Source: Pontibacter virosus (lineage in GTDB: Bacteria > Bacteroidota > Bacteroidia > Cytophagales > Hymenobacteraceae). From it: 64,000 nt of DNA. Every line of letters begins with the position of its first letter. The stretch's first letter is position 1. Shown here in pieces: positions 19,361-28,364 of this stretch. The translations under genes were made by a program, and so were the position numbers. Location: contig NZ_QEKI01000002.1 in the NCBI RefSeq assembly GCF_003096355.1, positions 310,001-374,000 of the forward strand, in the 5' to 3' direction. Under the pieces are notes generated by a model. That model was not told the DNA's origin and did not search any database. It worked only from the letters and a program-made list of their open reading frames with translations.

Positions 19361-19444
19361 TCAGCAAACCATCTCCACGCCTTGTGTAATTACCACAAGG
19401 TTAATAATGCTAATAATGACGATGGCTGTGAGTTGGTTTTTCAT
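19361..19444 (-). CDS. ilv leader peptide 1 (Ile/Val-rich)
   Basis: This 27-codon frame on the minus strand reads MKNQLTAIVIISIINLVVIT, then QGVEMVC and stop. It has six Ile, five Val and two Leu. It begins only about 11 nt after a TACATTTG promoter box. The codons for INLVVITQG contain a self-hairpin (CCTTGTG with CACAAGG on the minus strand) whose 5' arm can instead pair with the loop of terminator 1. That gives two mutually exclusive folds, as expected for an attenuator. Confidence 0.82.
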   Translation of the reverse strand: MKNQLTAIVIISIINLVVITQGVEMVC

Positions 19445-19454
19445 ACAGTGCTGG

Positions 19455-19462
19455 CAAATGTA
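19455..19462 (-). promoter_or_regulatory. -7 box of the ilv leader promoter
   Basis: On the minus strand this reads TACATTTG, an exact TAnnTTTG match. Transcription would start only a few nt before the leader peptide 1 ATG at 19444. The -33 region is weak. The 137-nt gap from leuB to the leader otherwise holds a small hairpin (CAGCAG/CTGCTG near 19530-19550) and A/T runs. Confidence 0.6.
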
Positions 19463-19581
19463 ATGCATTTTTGACGGGAGCCATACTGTTCAACAGATTT
19501 TTTTTAAAAAAACTTGTTTGCCTGCTACAGCAGAATGTTCCTGCTGTATACCTCCACAGGCTGCGAGCACCACTGTTGTAG

Positions 19582-20700
19582 TTAGATAATCGTGCTCAGG
19601 CCCACTTCAATATTTTCTTTTTGAGGCACGCTCCCTACACCCTCCAGCACACAGTAGGCAATAAAACTGCCCACTTGTTCCGTGGTATACGGAGAAACGG
19701 CATTCAGCTCAGGCGTCAGCACCTCGTTGCGTAAGGCATTCTGCACTGCTTCCTTTACAGCGTCTGCTTCCGCCTGCAGGCCAAAGTGCTCCAGCATCAT
19801 CGCGCCGGACAGGATGGCTGCGATTGGGTTGGCTATACCTTTGCCTTTTGCCTGTGGGTAAGAGCCGTGAATCGGCTCAAAAAGCGACACGATATTTCCT
19901 ACCGAAGCCGAAGGCAGCAGCCCCAGCGAACCGGCGATGACAGAAGCTTCGTCCGACAGAATATCCCCGAACATGTTCTCTGTCAGCATGACGTCAAACT
20001 GACGGGGGTTCAGGATCAGCTGCATGGCGGCGTTGTCCACAAACAGGTAATCTACTGCTACGGAAGGATACTCCGGTGCTATACCTTGCACGACCTCCCG
20101 CCACAAGCGTGACGTTTCGAGCACGTTAGCTTTATCCACCAGAGTCAGCTTGTTGCGTCTGTTGCCCGCAGCTTGAAAGGCAAGGTGAGCAATGCGGGTG
20201 ATCTCTTCCCGGTTGTAGGTGCAGTGATCGTACGCTTCAGCAGCGGTACGGCCTTTTTCACCGAAGTAAATACCACCGGTCAGCTCCCTGAAAATAAGCA
20301 TATCGGCTCCGGCAATGCGGTCGTTCTTTAGCGGTGAGTGGTCCAGCAGCACATCGTAGGCTGTTACCGGACGTATGTTGGCGTACAGTCCCAGTGACTT
20401 GCGTAACTGCAACAGGCCCTGCTCCGGCCGTACCTTGGCCGCAGGATTGTTGTCATACTTCGGATCGCCAATAGCGCCCAGCAGTACCGCGTCGGCATAG
20501 TAGCAGGCCTCCAGCGTTTCTTCCGGTAGCGGGCTCCCTGTGGAATCAATGGCGCAGGCGCCCATCAGGTGCTTTTCAAAGGTAAACCGGTGGCCAAACC
20601 GATCGGCTACGGCCTCCAACACCTTGATCGCTTCCTCACAGACCTCAGGTCCGATGCCATCGCCGGGCAGTACAATGATCTTTTTATTTAATATGTCCAT
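19582..20700 (-). CDS. leuB: 3-isopropylmalate dehydrogenase
   Basis: It oxidises and decarboxylates 3-isopropylmalate to 4-methyl-2-oxopentanoate in leucine synthesis. The 372 residues contain [20 protein letters not shown] at the N-terminus, [16 protein letters not shown], the catalytic-lysine region [16 protein letters not shown], and the Asp-rich metal site [20 protein letters not shown]. It is the last gene of the leuACDB run and overlaps leuD by 13 nt. The ilv attenuator leader follows 137 nt downstream on the same strand. Confidence 0.96.
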   Translation of the reverse strand: MDILNKKIIVLPGDGIGPEVCEEAIKVLEAVADRFGHRFTFEKHLMGACAIDSTGSPLPEETLEACYYADAVLLGAIGDPKYDNNPAAKVRPEQGLLQLRKSLGLYANIRPVTAYDVLLDHSPLKNDRIAGADMLIFRELTGGIYFGEKGRTAAEAYDHCTYNREEITRIAHLAFQAAGNRRNKLTLVDKANVLETSRLWREVVQGIAPEYPSVAVDYLFVDNAAMQLILNPRQFDVMLTENMFGDILSDEASVIAGSLGLLPSASVGNIVSLFEPIHGSYPQAKGKGIANPIAAILSGAMMLEHFGLQAEADAVKEAVQNALRNEVLTPELNAVSPYTTEQVGSFIAYCVLEGVGSVPQKENIEVGLSTII

Positions 20701-21284
20701 GCTCTTGTGCTTTCGTATGCTGTTATCGCCTCTTTCTGGCTCACTAAAAAATCAATGTCATCATAGCCTTTGATCAGGCACTCCTTCTTGTAGGGATCTA
20801 TCTCAAAGGAAATGCGCTCCCCGCTTGCGGGTAGGTATAGCTCCTGCTCCGGCAGGTTCACTTCAAATTCTGTCTGCGGGTCTGCCTCTACCAGTGCGAA
20901 CAGGCGCTGCAGCACCTCATCCGTTACCTGCAGGGGCAGGAGGCCGTTGTTGAGGGCATTGCCCCGGAATATGTCGGCGAAATAGCTGGATATGACGACC
21001 CTGAACCCGGCATCATAAATGGCCCAGGCGGCGTGTTCGCGGCTAGATCCGCAGCCAAAATTCTTGCCGGCCAGAAGTACCTGCCCCTTGTAGCGGCTGC
21101 TGTTCAGCACAAAGTCCGTTTTGGGTTCGCCGTCGCTGTCGTAGCGCCAATCCCGAAAAAGGTTCTCACCAAAGCCCTCCCTGGAAGTGGCTTTCAGAAA
21201 GCGGGCAGGTATAATCTGGTCGGTATCTATATTTTCGATCGGCATGGGAACAGCTCCCGTCCGTATGATTTCAAACTTCTCCAT
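20688..21284 (-). CDS. leuD: 3-isopropylmalate dehydratase small subunit
   Basis: This 198-residue swivelling subunit of isopropylmalate isomerase works with Leu[17 protein letters not shown] and [20 protein letters not shown] are the family signatures. It shares one base with the leuC stop and overlaps the leuB start by 13 nt, so the three genes are almost certainly translated from one message. Confidence 0.95.
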   Translation of the reverse strand: MEKFEIIRTGAVPMPIENIDTDQIIPARFLKATSREGFGENLFRDWRYDSDGEPKTDFVLNSSRYKGQVLLAGKNFGCGSSREHAAWAIYDAGFRVVISSYFADIFRGNALNNGLLPLQVTDEVLQRLFALVEADPQTEFEVNLPEQELYLPASGERISFEIDPYKKECLIKGYDDIDFLVSQKEAITAYESTRAWTY

Positions 21285-22678
21285 TAGTTCAGGTATTGGG
21301 TTATGTCCACGATCTTTCCCTCCACAGCCGTGATGGCCGCTACCAACGGACTGGCCAGCAGCGTGCGCGATCCCGGCCCCTGCCGTCCTTCGAAATTCCG
21401 GTTGGAGGTGGAAACACAGTAAGCGCCCGCCGGAATCTTGTCTTCGTTCATGGCCAGACAGGCACTGCAGCCCGGCTCGCGAAGCTCAAAACCTGCATCG
21501 GCGAGTAACTTGTCCAGGCCTTCCTCACGGGCCTGCAACTCTACCTGCTTCGAGCCCGGTACAATGATCGCCTCCACATGGCCGGCTTTCCGCTTGCCCT
21601 TCACATACTCGGCTACCTGGCGCAGGTCCTCGATGCGGGAGTTGGTGCAGCTGCCGATGAACACATAGTTGACCTCTTTGCCGAGCAGGGACTCACCCCG
21701 AGCAAAGCCCATGTACTGCAGGGACTTGTCGAAACTGGCTGCCTCACTGGCTGGTACACTGGCTGGTATTGTGTCGTTTATAGCAATGCCCATACCCGGG
21801 TTGGTGCCATAGGTGATCATGGGGGCAATGTCGGCCGCCTCAAAGTGCAGTTCGGCATCAAACTCTGCTCCTTCTTCGGTATAAAGGGTGTTCCAATAAG
21901 CCAGCGCCTGCTCCCATCGCTCACCCTGCGGCGCATGCGGCCGGCCCTCCAGGTAGGTATAGGTATTCTCATCCGGCGCGATCATACCGCCGCGGGCGCC
22001 CATCTCGATACTCATGTTGCACACCGTCATGCGTCCCTCCATGCTCAGTGAGCGGATGGCGCTGCCGGCATACTCCACAAAATAACCGGTGGCGCCACCG
22101 GTGCCCAATTTGGCGATCACATACAGGATCAGGTCCTTGGCGGTCACGCCTTTGCGCAGTTCTCCCTCCACCGTGATGCGCATCTTGCGAGGGCGGCTGA
22201 GCAGCAGACACTGCGTTGCCATTACCTGCGCTACCTGGCTGGTGCCGATGCCAAAAGCAATGGCTCCGAAGGCGCCGTGCGTTGAGGTATGGCTGTCGCC
22301 GCACACGATGGTCATGCCTGGCTGCGTGATGCCCAGTTCCGGTCCGATGACGTGTACGATACCCTGGTTCGGGTGTCCCAGGCCGAAAAGCTCTACCCCA
22401 TACTTTTCACAGTTAGAAGTCAGCTTATCTACCTGAAACCGTGACAACTGATCCTGAATGGGCAGGTGCTGGTTGCGGGTGGGCACGTTGTGGTCTGCGG
22501 TGGCCACAATCTGGGCCGGGTTGTACAACGGCAGGTTGCGGGCCTCCAGTTCATCGAAAGCTTGGGGACTGGTCACTTCATGGATCAGGTGCCTGTCGAT
22601 GTAAAACACATCCAGGCCACCCGGTATGGAACGCACCACATGGGCATCCCAGATCTTATCAAATAATGTCTTCTTCAT
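21284..22678 (-). CDS. leuC: 3-isopropylmalate dehydratase large subunit
   Basis: This 464-residue aconitase-type subunit carries the [4Fe-4S] cluster. Cluster cysteines are visible in [20 protein letters not shown] and [17 protein letters not shown], and substrate motifs in [20 protein letters not shown]. It lies between leuA (1-nt gap) and leuD (1-nt overlap). Its length is normal. Confidence 0.96.
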   Translation of the reverse strand: MKKTLFDKIWDAHVVRSIPGGLDVFYIDRHLIHEVTSPQAFDELEARNLPLYNPAQIVATADHNVPTRNQHLPIQDQLSRFQVDKLTSNCEKYGVELFGLGHPNQGIVHVIGPELGITQPGMTIVCGDSHTSTHGAFGAIAFGIGTSQVAQVMATQCLLLSRPRKMRITVEGELRKGVTAKDLILYVIAKLGTGGATGYFVEYAGSAIRSLSMEGRMTVCNMSIEMGARGGMIAPDENTYTYLEGRPHAPQGERWEQALAYWNTLYTEEGAEFDAELHFEAADIAPMITYGTNPGMGIAINDTIPASVPASEAASFDKSLQYMGFARGESLLGKEVNYVFIGSCTNSRIEDLRQVAEYVKGKRKAGHVEAIIVPGSKQVELQAREEGLDKLLADAGFELREPGCSACLAMNEDKIPAGAYCVSTSNRNFEGRQGPGSRTLLASPLVAAITAVEGKIVDITQYLN

Positions 22679-22679
22679 C

Positions 22680-23846
22680 CTAATTCTCTACTAACAGGTT
22701 TGCCTTCTCTACCAGCACATGCAGATCCTTGTCATGCACTTCTTTTGCACGGTCTGCCACTTCCAGAAAGGATGCATACGCTTTGTCAAGGGTGCTCTTA
22801 TCAAAGTTGTAACCGATTTTCTGCAGTCGGAAGGCCAGGGCAGCACGCCCGGATCTTGCTGTCAGCACGATGGAAGAATCCGGCACGCCTACGTCGCGCG
22901 GATCAATGATCTCGTAGGTTTCGCGGTGCTTGATCACGCCGTCCTGGTGTATGCCGCTGGAGTGGGAGAAGGCATTCGCCCCCACGATGGCCTTATTGGG
23001 CTGCACCGGCATGCGCATCATGTGCGAAACCATGGCCGAAGTCTCAGAAAGCAGTTTGCTGTTGATGTTGGTCTGCAGTTTCAGGTATGGGTGCTGGCGC
23101 ATGATCATCACCACTTCCTCCAATGCCGTGTTGCCGGCACGCTCCCCTACCCCGTTGATGGTACATTCGATCTGTCGGGCGCCGTTGATAGCTCCCGCAA
23201 TGGAGTTGGCCGTAGCAAGGCCCAGATCATTATGGCAGTGTGTAGAAAGGGTCACTCGCTCGATGCCCCTCACATTATCCGCCAGGTACTTGATCTTCGC
23301 GCCATACTCCTCAGGCAGGCAATAGCCTGTCGTGTCTGGTATGTTGAGCACAGTGGCGCCTGCTTTAATGGCTGCTTCGCACACCTGGGCCAGAAAGGTA
23401 TTGTTGGTTCTGCCTGCGTCTTCGGCATAGAACTCTACATCTTCTACAAACCGCTTTGCCAGCTTCACCGCCTCCACGGCACGTTCCAGCACTTTCTCCT
23501 GGGTCGTGCGCAGCTTAAACGCAATGTGCGATTCTGATGTGCCTATACCTGTGTGGATGCGCGGGCGCTTTGCGTGCGTAAGTGCCTCGGCTGCTGTAAG
23601 GATGTCCTGCTCTACTGCTCTGGACAGCCCGCAAACGGTGATTTCTTTTGTCTGGGCCGCAATCGCCTTTACCGCCTCGAAATCGCCAGGGCTCGATATC
23701 GGAAAACCGGCCTCTATCACATCCACCCCCAGCAGCTCTAACTGCCTTGCAATCACCAGTTTCTCATCCACATTCAACTTGCAGCCTGGCACTTGCTCAC
23801 CATCCCGCAGCGTGGTATCAAATATTTGTATTTTCTGGACCGACAT
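22680..23846 (-). CDS. leuA: 2-isopropylmalate synthase, short form
   Basis: It condenses acetyl-CoA with 2-oxoisovalerate, the first leucine-specific step. TIM-barrel signatures include [40 protein letters not shown], and [16 protein letters not shown]. The protein has 388 residues, whereas typical LeuA has about 500, and it ends shortly after the subdomain region. The C-terminal LeuA dimer domain that binds leucine is therefore missing. Homocitrate synthase is an alternative reading, but the leuCDB neighbours argue for LeuA. It is the first gene of its run and divergent from 24013. Confidence 0.9.
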   Translation of the reverse strand: MSVQKIQIFDTTLRDGEQVPGCKLNVDEKLVIARQLELLGVDVIEAGFPISSPGDFEAVKAIAAQTKEITVCGLSRAVEQDILTAAEALTHAKRPRIHTGIGTSESHIAFKLRTTQEKVLERAVEAVKLAKRFVEDVEFYAEDAGRTNNTFLAQVCEAAIKAGATVLNIPDTTGYCLPEEYGAKIKYLADNVRGIERVTLSTHCHNDLGLATANSIAGAINGARQIECTINGVGERAGNTALEEVVMIMRQHPYLKLQTNINSKLLSETSAMVSHMMRMPVQPNKAIVGANAFSHSSGIHQDGVIKHRETYEIIDPRDVGVPDSSIVLTARSGRAALAFRLQKIGYNFDKSTLDKAYASFLEVADRAKEVHDKDLHVLVEKANLLVEN

Positions 23847-24012
23847 TTTAATTTGATTTCTGTATTGCTGAAAAAGTCTCTACTTTGGAGGGCAATTAAG
23901 GCCAAAACCAGCACCTCCAAAAACTATTTCCAGATAAGGCTACTATTTCCAACACTGGATTTCCAGGCTACAACCACCTGAATACCAATGAATTAATTTA
24001 CTTGAAAATACA

Positions 24013-25557
24013 ATGGCTAACGGAATAACTGATCCTGTTTTTCAATTGGTGAAATCACTGACTAAATCAGAGAAGCGGCACTTCCGTCTCTTTGCCAAGC
24101 GTCAGGGTGCCACGGAGGGCTTGAAATTTTTGCAGCTATTCGACGCGCTAGACAGCCTGGGCGTGTATGAAGAAGAGAAGGTACTGGCACTGGCTCTTGA
24201 TGTGAAGAAGGTTCAGCTCGCCAATATGAAGGCGAACCTTTATAAGAACATACTCTCTGATCTACGTCTTTACCACGCAGGTCAGAACATCGATATACAA
24301 CTGCGCGAGCAGCTCGACTACGCCCGTGTGCTGTATAACAGAGGCCTCTATCAGCAGAGCCTGAAAATGCTGGACAAGGTCAAAATGCAGGCCCTGCAGG
24401 CAGAAATGCAGCATACGGCTCTGGAGGCATTGGATTTTGAGAAAATGATCGAGTCGCAGTACATCACCCGCAGCCTGGCCGGGAGGGCGGATACGCTCTC
24501 TGAAGAGGCGATGGATGTTGCAGCGCACGTGTCACAACTGCACAAGCTTTCCAACCTGGGGCTTCGCATGTATGGTCTATACATCAAGGCAGGGCATGTG
24601 CGCAACGACGAGGATTACGAAGCCATAACGGCTTATTTTAAATCGCACTTGCCCGAGATTGACCTTAGCACGGCAGGCTTTTATGAGAAACTGTCTTACT
24701 ACCAGTCGCACGTATGGTATTTTTACATCGTACAGGACTTCCGGTCAGCCTACAGGTATGCCCAAAAGTGGGTGGACCTGTTCCAACAATACCCGGTTAT
24801 GAAGGAAAAGCAAAGCATGCTCTACATCAAGGGTCTTCACAATTTGCTGGCGGCTTTATTCAACCTACTCTATTATAGCAAGTTCAAAGAAGTGCTGCAG
24901 CAATTAGAGGACTTTTCGAGAGACGAGAAGAGGCGCATTAGTCCCAACACCGAAATGCTGCTGTTCCTATACATTGACACAAACAAAATCAACCTGCACT
25001 TTATGGAAGGCCGGTTTACCGAGGGACTGGAACTGGTGCCGGTTATTCTGGAGAAACTGGAGCATTTTAAATTGCAGCTTGACCCGCACCGGCAGCTAAT
25101 CTTTTATTTTAAAATAGCCAGCCTATACTTTGGCAGCGGGGACAACTACAAAGCAATCGAATACCTCAACAAGATCATTCGCTTTAAGGACATCAGCCTG
25201 CGGGAGGACTTGCAGTGCTTTGCCCGGATATTGAACCTGATAGCACACTATGAGGCAGGCGAAGATGAGGCGTTGGAGTACCAGATCAAGTCGGTATACC
25301 ACTTCCTCGGCAAGATGAACAACCAGCAGCAGATGCAGGTAGAGATCTTCCGTTTCCTGCGCAAGCTGGGGGATATTGCACCGCATGAGCTCCGGGACGC
25401 CTTTATTTCGCTCAAGGCCAAACTGGAGAGCATAGCAGCTGATCCGTTTGAAAGAAGACCATTTCTGTACCTGGACATTATTTCCTGGCTCGAAAGCAAA
25501 ATTGAAAACATACCGGTGCAGGAGGTAATTAAACGCAAATCCAGAACGCTGAAATAA
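24013..25557 (+). CDS. Conserved helical-repeat protein of unknown function
   Basis: This 514-residue, mostly alpha-helical soluble protein starts DPVFQLVKSLTKSEKRHFRL and continues with many amphipathic helices resembling degenerate TPR units (for example YFKIASLYFGSGDNYKAIEY). I see no catalytic motif or signal peptide. A role in protein interaction is plausible, but the function is unknown. It is transcribed away from leuA across a 166-nt intergenic region and converges on the DAHP synthase gene. Its N-terminal motif reads like a family conserved in Bacteroidota. Confidence 0.85.
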   Translation: MANGITDPVFQLVKSLTKSEKRHFRLFAKRQGATEGLKFLQLFDALDSLGVYEEEKVLALALDVKKVQLANMKANLYKNILSDLRLYHAGQNIDIQLREQLDYARVLYNRGLYQQSLKMLDKVKMQALQAEMQHTALEALDFEKMIESQYITRSLAGRADTLSEEAMDVAAHVSQLHKLSNLGLRMYGLYIKAGHVRNDEDYEAITAYFKSHLPEIDLSTAGFYEKLSYYQSHVWYFYIVQDFRSAYRYAQKWVDLFQQYPVMKEKQSMLYIKGLHNLLAALFNLLYYSKFKEVLQQLEDFSRDEKRRISPNTEMLLFLYIDTNKINLHFMEGRFTEGLELVPVILEKLEHFKLQLDPHRQLIFYFKIASLYFGSGDNYKAIEYLNKIIRFKDISLREDLQCFARILNLIAHYEAGEDEALEYQIKSVYHFLGKMNNQQQMQVEIFRFLRKLGDIAPHELRDAFISLKAKLESIAADPFERRPFLYLDIISWLESKIENIPVQEVIKRKSRTLK

Positions 25558-25583
25558 CGAACTGGATTACACCTATTTAAGAT

Positions 25584-25619
25584 AGCAGCGGAGATGCGTA
25601 GCGCAGCATCTCCACTGCT
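25584..25619. terminator. Hairpin between convergent genes
   Basis: Nested arms AGCAG/CTGCT and GGAGATGC/GCATCTCC (25584-25597 with 25606-25619). It lies in the 76-nt gap between two convergent genes. There is no long T run, so termination is inferred from position and stem strength only. Confidence 0.45.
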
Positions 25620-25633
25620 TACCAACGTTCTCT

Positions 25634-26695
25634 TTAAACCAGGTTTTGCCTATTGACAGACTCGCGGTGAATGCTGTTGAATAGCTGCGTTACGAACTCT
25701 CCATTCAGGTTTCTGCCAGCAGCCTGGCTTGCATGTTTTGTCAGCAGTTCCGTCCATCTTTCTTCCTGGATCACGGCCATCCCATGCTGCTTTTTGTATT
25801 GCCCGATTTCAGCCACCACTTGCATTCTGTAGCTCAACAAGTCGATTAATTGCTCATCAATGTAATCGATGGAGCTGCGCATGTTGCTTAGATCAGTCAT
25901 GCCCACCTCAGTTGCAGCACCGGTAGTTAATTTCATTTTAGCCAATAGCACTGTCAGTGCCTGTGGCGTGATCTGCTGGGCTGCATCGCTCCAGGCAGCA
26001 TCGGGGTTATGGTGCGTCTCAATCATAAGTCCATCCATCTCAAGACCAATTGCCGTCTCGGCTATACCTGCCAGCAGTTGGCGGTTACCAGCAATATGGC
26101 TTGGGTCGTTGATAAGGAGTATGTCCGGGCGCTGCTCCTTCAGGGCGAGGGGCATTTGCCACTCCGGGTTGTTGCGGTAGATGGATTTACCAAGCGGCGA
26201 TACCCCTCTGTGAATAGCTCCCGGATTGCTGATACCCGCCTTCTCTAGCCGCTCAATTGCACCAAGCCACAGGTTTACGTCCGGGTTCACCGGGTTTTTA
26301 ACCAGTACCGGCACGTTCACACCCTGCAGCGCGTCGGCAATCTCCTGCACGGCGAATGGATTGGCTGTTGTTCGGGCCCCAATCCACAGCACATCGATCC
26401 CATGCTTTAGGCATTCATTGACGTGGTCTCTATTGGCAACTTCTGTTGCCACCCACAGACCGGTTTCTTCCTTTACCCGCTGCAGCCATTTCAACCCTTC
26501 GGTACCTACGCCTTCGAACATCCCGGGACGTGTACGCGGCTTCCAGATGCCTGCCCTGTATATGCTTGTCCCCGTTGTTTTCAGCTGGCGGGCAATTGTC
26601 ATTACCTGCTCTTCTGTTTCGGCACTGCATGGGCCTGCGATGATCAGTGGCTGCTCTTTTGTATTAGTTGGCCAGGTGTTGTTTATCTTTTCCAT
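25634..26695 (-). CDS. Bifunctional DAHP synthase / chorismate mutase
   Basis: The N-terminal 250 residues are a DAHP synthase of the I-beta/KDO8P-synthase-like type (PLIIAGPCSAETEEQ, YRAGIWKPRTRPGMFEG, LLINDPSHIAGNRQL, MIETHHNPDAAWSDA), and residues from about 265 onward are an AroQ-type chorismate mutase (MRSSIDYIDEQLIDLLSYRM). It thus makes the first shikimate-pathway intermediate and also converts chorismate to prephenate. ATG 26695 (MEKINNTWPTNTKEQ) gives 353 residues; a TTG 51 nt upstream adds a basic tail. It follows pheA, whose product uses prephenate. Confidence 0.94.
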   Translation of the reverse strand: MEKINNTWPTNTKEQPLIIAGPCSAETEEQVMTIARQLKTTGTSIYRAGIWKPRTRPGMFEGVGTEGLKWLQRVKEETGLWVATEVANRDHVNECLKHGIDVLWIGARTTANPFAVQEIADALQGVNVPVLVKNPVNPDVNLWLGAIERLEKAGISNPGAIHRGVSPLGKSIYRNNPEWQMPLALKEQRPDILLINDPSHIAGNRQLLAGIAETAIGLEMDGLMIETHHNPDAAWSDAAQQITPQALTVLLAKMKLTTGAATEVGMTDLSNMRSSIDYIDEQLIDLLSYRMQVVAEIGQYKKQHGMAVIQEERWTELLTKHASQAAGRNLNGEFVTQLFNSIHRESVNRQNLV

Positions 26696-26748
26696 GGTAT
26701 TGATGATGGCTGTATTCTTCTTGGTTGATTTCAATCTTAGTTTCAATT

Positions 26749-27561
26749 TCAGTTTGCAGTATATTTCCCCATCAGGTGCAGGGATTCTGTAATTGGTGCG
26801 AGCGCTTGCAGCAGTTCATCCAACTGCTCTTCTGCCTCAAACCGTAGGTCCAGGTAATAGCGGTAGTGCCAGGGCCGCCCGGGTATGGTCAGTGATTCGA
26901 TTTTAGATAGCTGGATGTGATGCTCCTGCAGCAGCGCCATGGCTTGCGTGAAAGCCTCCGGCTGCGGTTGCAGCACCAGACTGATCGTAGCCTTGTTGCA
27001 GGAAATGGACAGCTGCGGTTGCCTGTCCAGCAGCAGAAAGCGGGTGAAGTTCTGCTTGCTCGCTTCAATCCCCTCCCCGAGTACAATCAGTCCATGTTGG
27101 GCAATGGCCAGGGCGCTGCCAATGCCTGCCATTTCTTTAGAGCCGGCTTCGGCCACATCCCGGATGCTCAGCGCCGTGTCTTCCGACTCGATCAATTCCA
27201 CTCCGGGATAGGCATCGAAGAAGGGGCGGCACTGGTTCAGGGCCATGTAGTGAGAGTATACCTTGCGGATGCTCTGAAGCGACGACCCGGGCACACCGCC
27301 CAGGTGCTGTCGGATGCGCATGATCACTTCGCCGCTTATCCGCAGCTGGTGCTCCCGTATCAGTTCCAGGTTAGGCTGTATCGTTCCCGATATGGTGTTC
27401 TCTATCGCCATGATACCTTTATCGGCCAGCCCGGTGGCAACAGCCGCGGCCAGTTCCCGGAAAGTGAGGCAGGGCACAATCTCTATTGGCCGGTCGCCGA
27501 ACCGGAGCCGGGCGGCCTCTTCGTGGAATGCTCCCGCTATACCTTGAATTGCTATTTTCAT
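26749..27561 (-). CDS. pheA: Prephenate dehydratase
   Basis: This 270-residue monofunctional enzyme converts prephenate to phenylpyruvate. The catalytic domain (1-180) shows IQGIAGAFHEEAARLRFGD, KGIMAIENTISGTIQPNLEL and SSLQSIRKVYSHYMALNQCR. An ACT domain (about 190-268, ISLVLQPQPEAFTQAMALLQ) should bind phenylalanine. It is the first gene of the operon with DAHP synthase-chorismate mutase and directly follows the two tandem Phe/Tyr-rich attenuators. Confidence 0.94.
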   Translation of the reverse strand: MKIAIQGIAGAFHEEAARLRFGDRPIEIVPCLTFRELAAAVATGLADKGIMAIENTISGTIQPNLELIREHQLRISGEVIMRIRQHLGGVPGSSLQSIRKVYSHYMALNQCRPFFDAYPGVELIESEDTALSIRDVAEAGSKEMAGIGSALAIAQHGLIVLGEGIEASKQNFTRFLLLDRQPQLSISCNKATISLVLQPQPEAFTQAMALLQEHHIQLSKIESLTIPGRPWHYRYYLDLRFEAEEQLDELLQALAPITESLHLMGKYTAN

Positions 27562-27568
27562 TTAGATC

Positions 27569-27604
27569 AAAAAAAAGCGCCCCGGAGTATGATTCCGGGG
27601 CGCT
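27569..27604 (-). terminator. Attenuator terminator 2 of the phe operon
   Basis: An 11-bp GC-rich stem (27576-27586 with 27594-27604) followed on the minus strand by eight U, ending about 8 nt before the pheA ATG. 27595-27601 (CCGGGGC on +) is complementary to 27639-27645 (GCCCCGG on +) in the last codons of leader peptide 2. Confidence 0.87.
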
Positions 27605-27630
27605 GGTGATAACTTTAGGTTAAAGTATAA

Positions 27631-27711
27631 TCAATACAGCCCCGGGCGTTTACCAAAAAAGTAAAAGCTAAAACCAAAGCCGTAAAAGAAATTCTGCTGT
27701 GTAGTAAGCAT
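27631..27711 (-). CDS. phe leader peptide 2 (Phe/Tyr-rich)
   Basis: A 26-codon frame on the minus strand reads MLTTQQNFFYGFGFSFYFFG, then KRPGLY and stop. Seven Phe and three Tyr occur in 26 residues. Its last codons (Arg-Pro-Gly-Leu) carry a 7-nt sequence complementary to the 5' arm of terminator 2, giving a candidate antiterminator that a stalled ribosome would expose. It directly precedes terminator 2 and pheA. Confidence 0.85.
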   Translation of the reverse strand: MLTTQQNFFYGFGFSFYFFGKRPGLY

Positions 27712-27725
27712 GCTAATTGCTGTTT

Positions 27726-27759
27726 TAAAATAAAAAAGGCCCCGCTGGTTGCGGGGCCT
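27726..27759 (-). terminator. Attenuator terminator 1 of the phe operon
   Basis: A 9-bp stem (27737-27745 with 27751-27759), 5-nt loop, followed on the minus strand by TTTTTTATTTT. It lies between the two phe leader peptides. A GCGGG segment just after the stop of leader 1 can pair with CCCGC in the 5' arm. Confidence 0.85.
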
Positions 27760-27788
27760 CTATATGGTTACATATACCTTTTCCCGCT

Positions 27789-27848
27789 TTAGTCCTGTGG
27801 AGGAAAAAAGTAAAAAAAGAAGGTATAAGACGTCTGTTGCTTGTTCAT
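27789..27848 (-). CDS. phe leader peptide 1 (Phe/Tyr-rich)
   Basis: A 19-codon frame on the minus strand reads MNKQQTSYTFFFYFFPPQD and stop. Five Phe and two Tyr form a near-continuous aromatic run before Pro-Pro. It begins about 9 nt downstream of a promoter-like box and is followed by terminator 1, so it is the first sensing unit of the tandem attenuator. Confidence 0.83.
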   Translation of the reverse strand: MNKQQTSYTFFFYFFPPQD

Positions 27849-27856
27849 TTCAACCG

Positions 27857-27887
27857 CCAATATAGTGACTTTTTGCCGAACGCCAAT
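27857..27887 (-). promoter_or_regulatory. Promoter of the phe leader
   Basis: On the minus strand, ATTGG (27883-27887) as -33 and TATATTGG (27857-27864) as -7 are separated by about 19 nt, the Bacteroidota spacing; the -7 box differs from TAnnTTTG at one position. It implies a start site a few nt before the leader peptide 1 ATG, like the ilv leader. The rest of 27888-28148 holds no convincing gene. Confidence 0.5.
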
Positions 27888-28148
27888 TTATTTTCGTTTT
27901 TTTGTAGTTCAGACAGTCCTCTTTAAGTGATTATCCTTCAGCATTATTCTCGTCTTTTATACTATTTAATTGGCTTTGAAGCGCACAGACGCGCTTTAAT
28001 GGCTGCATCCGCACTCAGGAAATATATAATCCAGACAATAAAACGGGCTGTGCTTCGCAATTGTAAAATTTTTATCGTACATTGTAAAAAAATAAATGAA
28101 CCTATATACTACCTATAATGTAGTTAGTATATAATTAAACAACACAGA

Positions 28149-28340
28149 ATGAATAACGGAACAGTAAAATTCTTTAATGACCTGAAAGGTTTTGGTTTTA
28201 TTAAAGAAGACAACACAGATCAGGAGTACTTTGTACACGTGACTGGCCTGGTACATGAAATCCAGGAAAACGACAAAGTGACTTTTGATTTGCAGGAAGG
28301 AAAAAAAGGACTGAACGCGGTTAACGTTAAGCGTGCTTAG
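28149..28340 (+). CDS. Cold-shock protein (CspA family)
   Basis: This 63-residue single cold-shock domain has RNP1 KGFGFI and RNP2-like EYFVHVTG and binds single-stranded nucleic acid, typically as an RNA chaperone. The C-terminal KKGLNAVNVKRA matches the tail of the larger cold-shock-domain protein at 28756. The upstream region is AT-rich and includes an inverted repeat (28104-28111 with 28125-28132), a possible 5'-UTR structure. A strong terminator follows. Confidence 0.93.
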   Translation: MNNGTVKFFNDLKGFGFIKEDNTDQEYFVHVTGLVHEIQENDKVTFDLQEGKKGLNAVNVKRA

Positions 28341-28364
28341 TTCTCAGAGATAAGTCATTTCGAG

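Noticed and set aside
22719-23537. Plus-strand open frame of 272 codons
   Set aside because: Antisense to leuA; its length is explained by the codon structure of the GC-rich gene on the other strand.
26226-26792. Plus-strand open frame of 188 codons
   Set aside because: Antisense to the DAHP synthase gene; hydrophobic and Ser-rich shadow product.
19141-27860. T-box or amino-acid riboswitch instead of leader-peptide attenuation
   Set aside because: No T-box signature or long conserved aptamer was seen; the short Ile/Val- and Phe/Tyr-rich frames followed by terminators explain the regions better.
27927-28118. 63-codon plus-strand frame before the cold-shock gene
   Set aside because: Basic, AT-driven product with no pattern; the region is more likely promoter and leader of the cold-shock gene.
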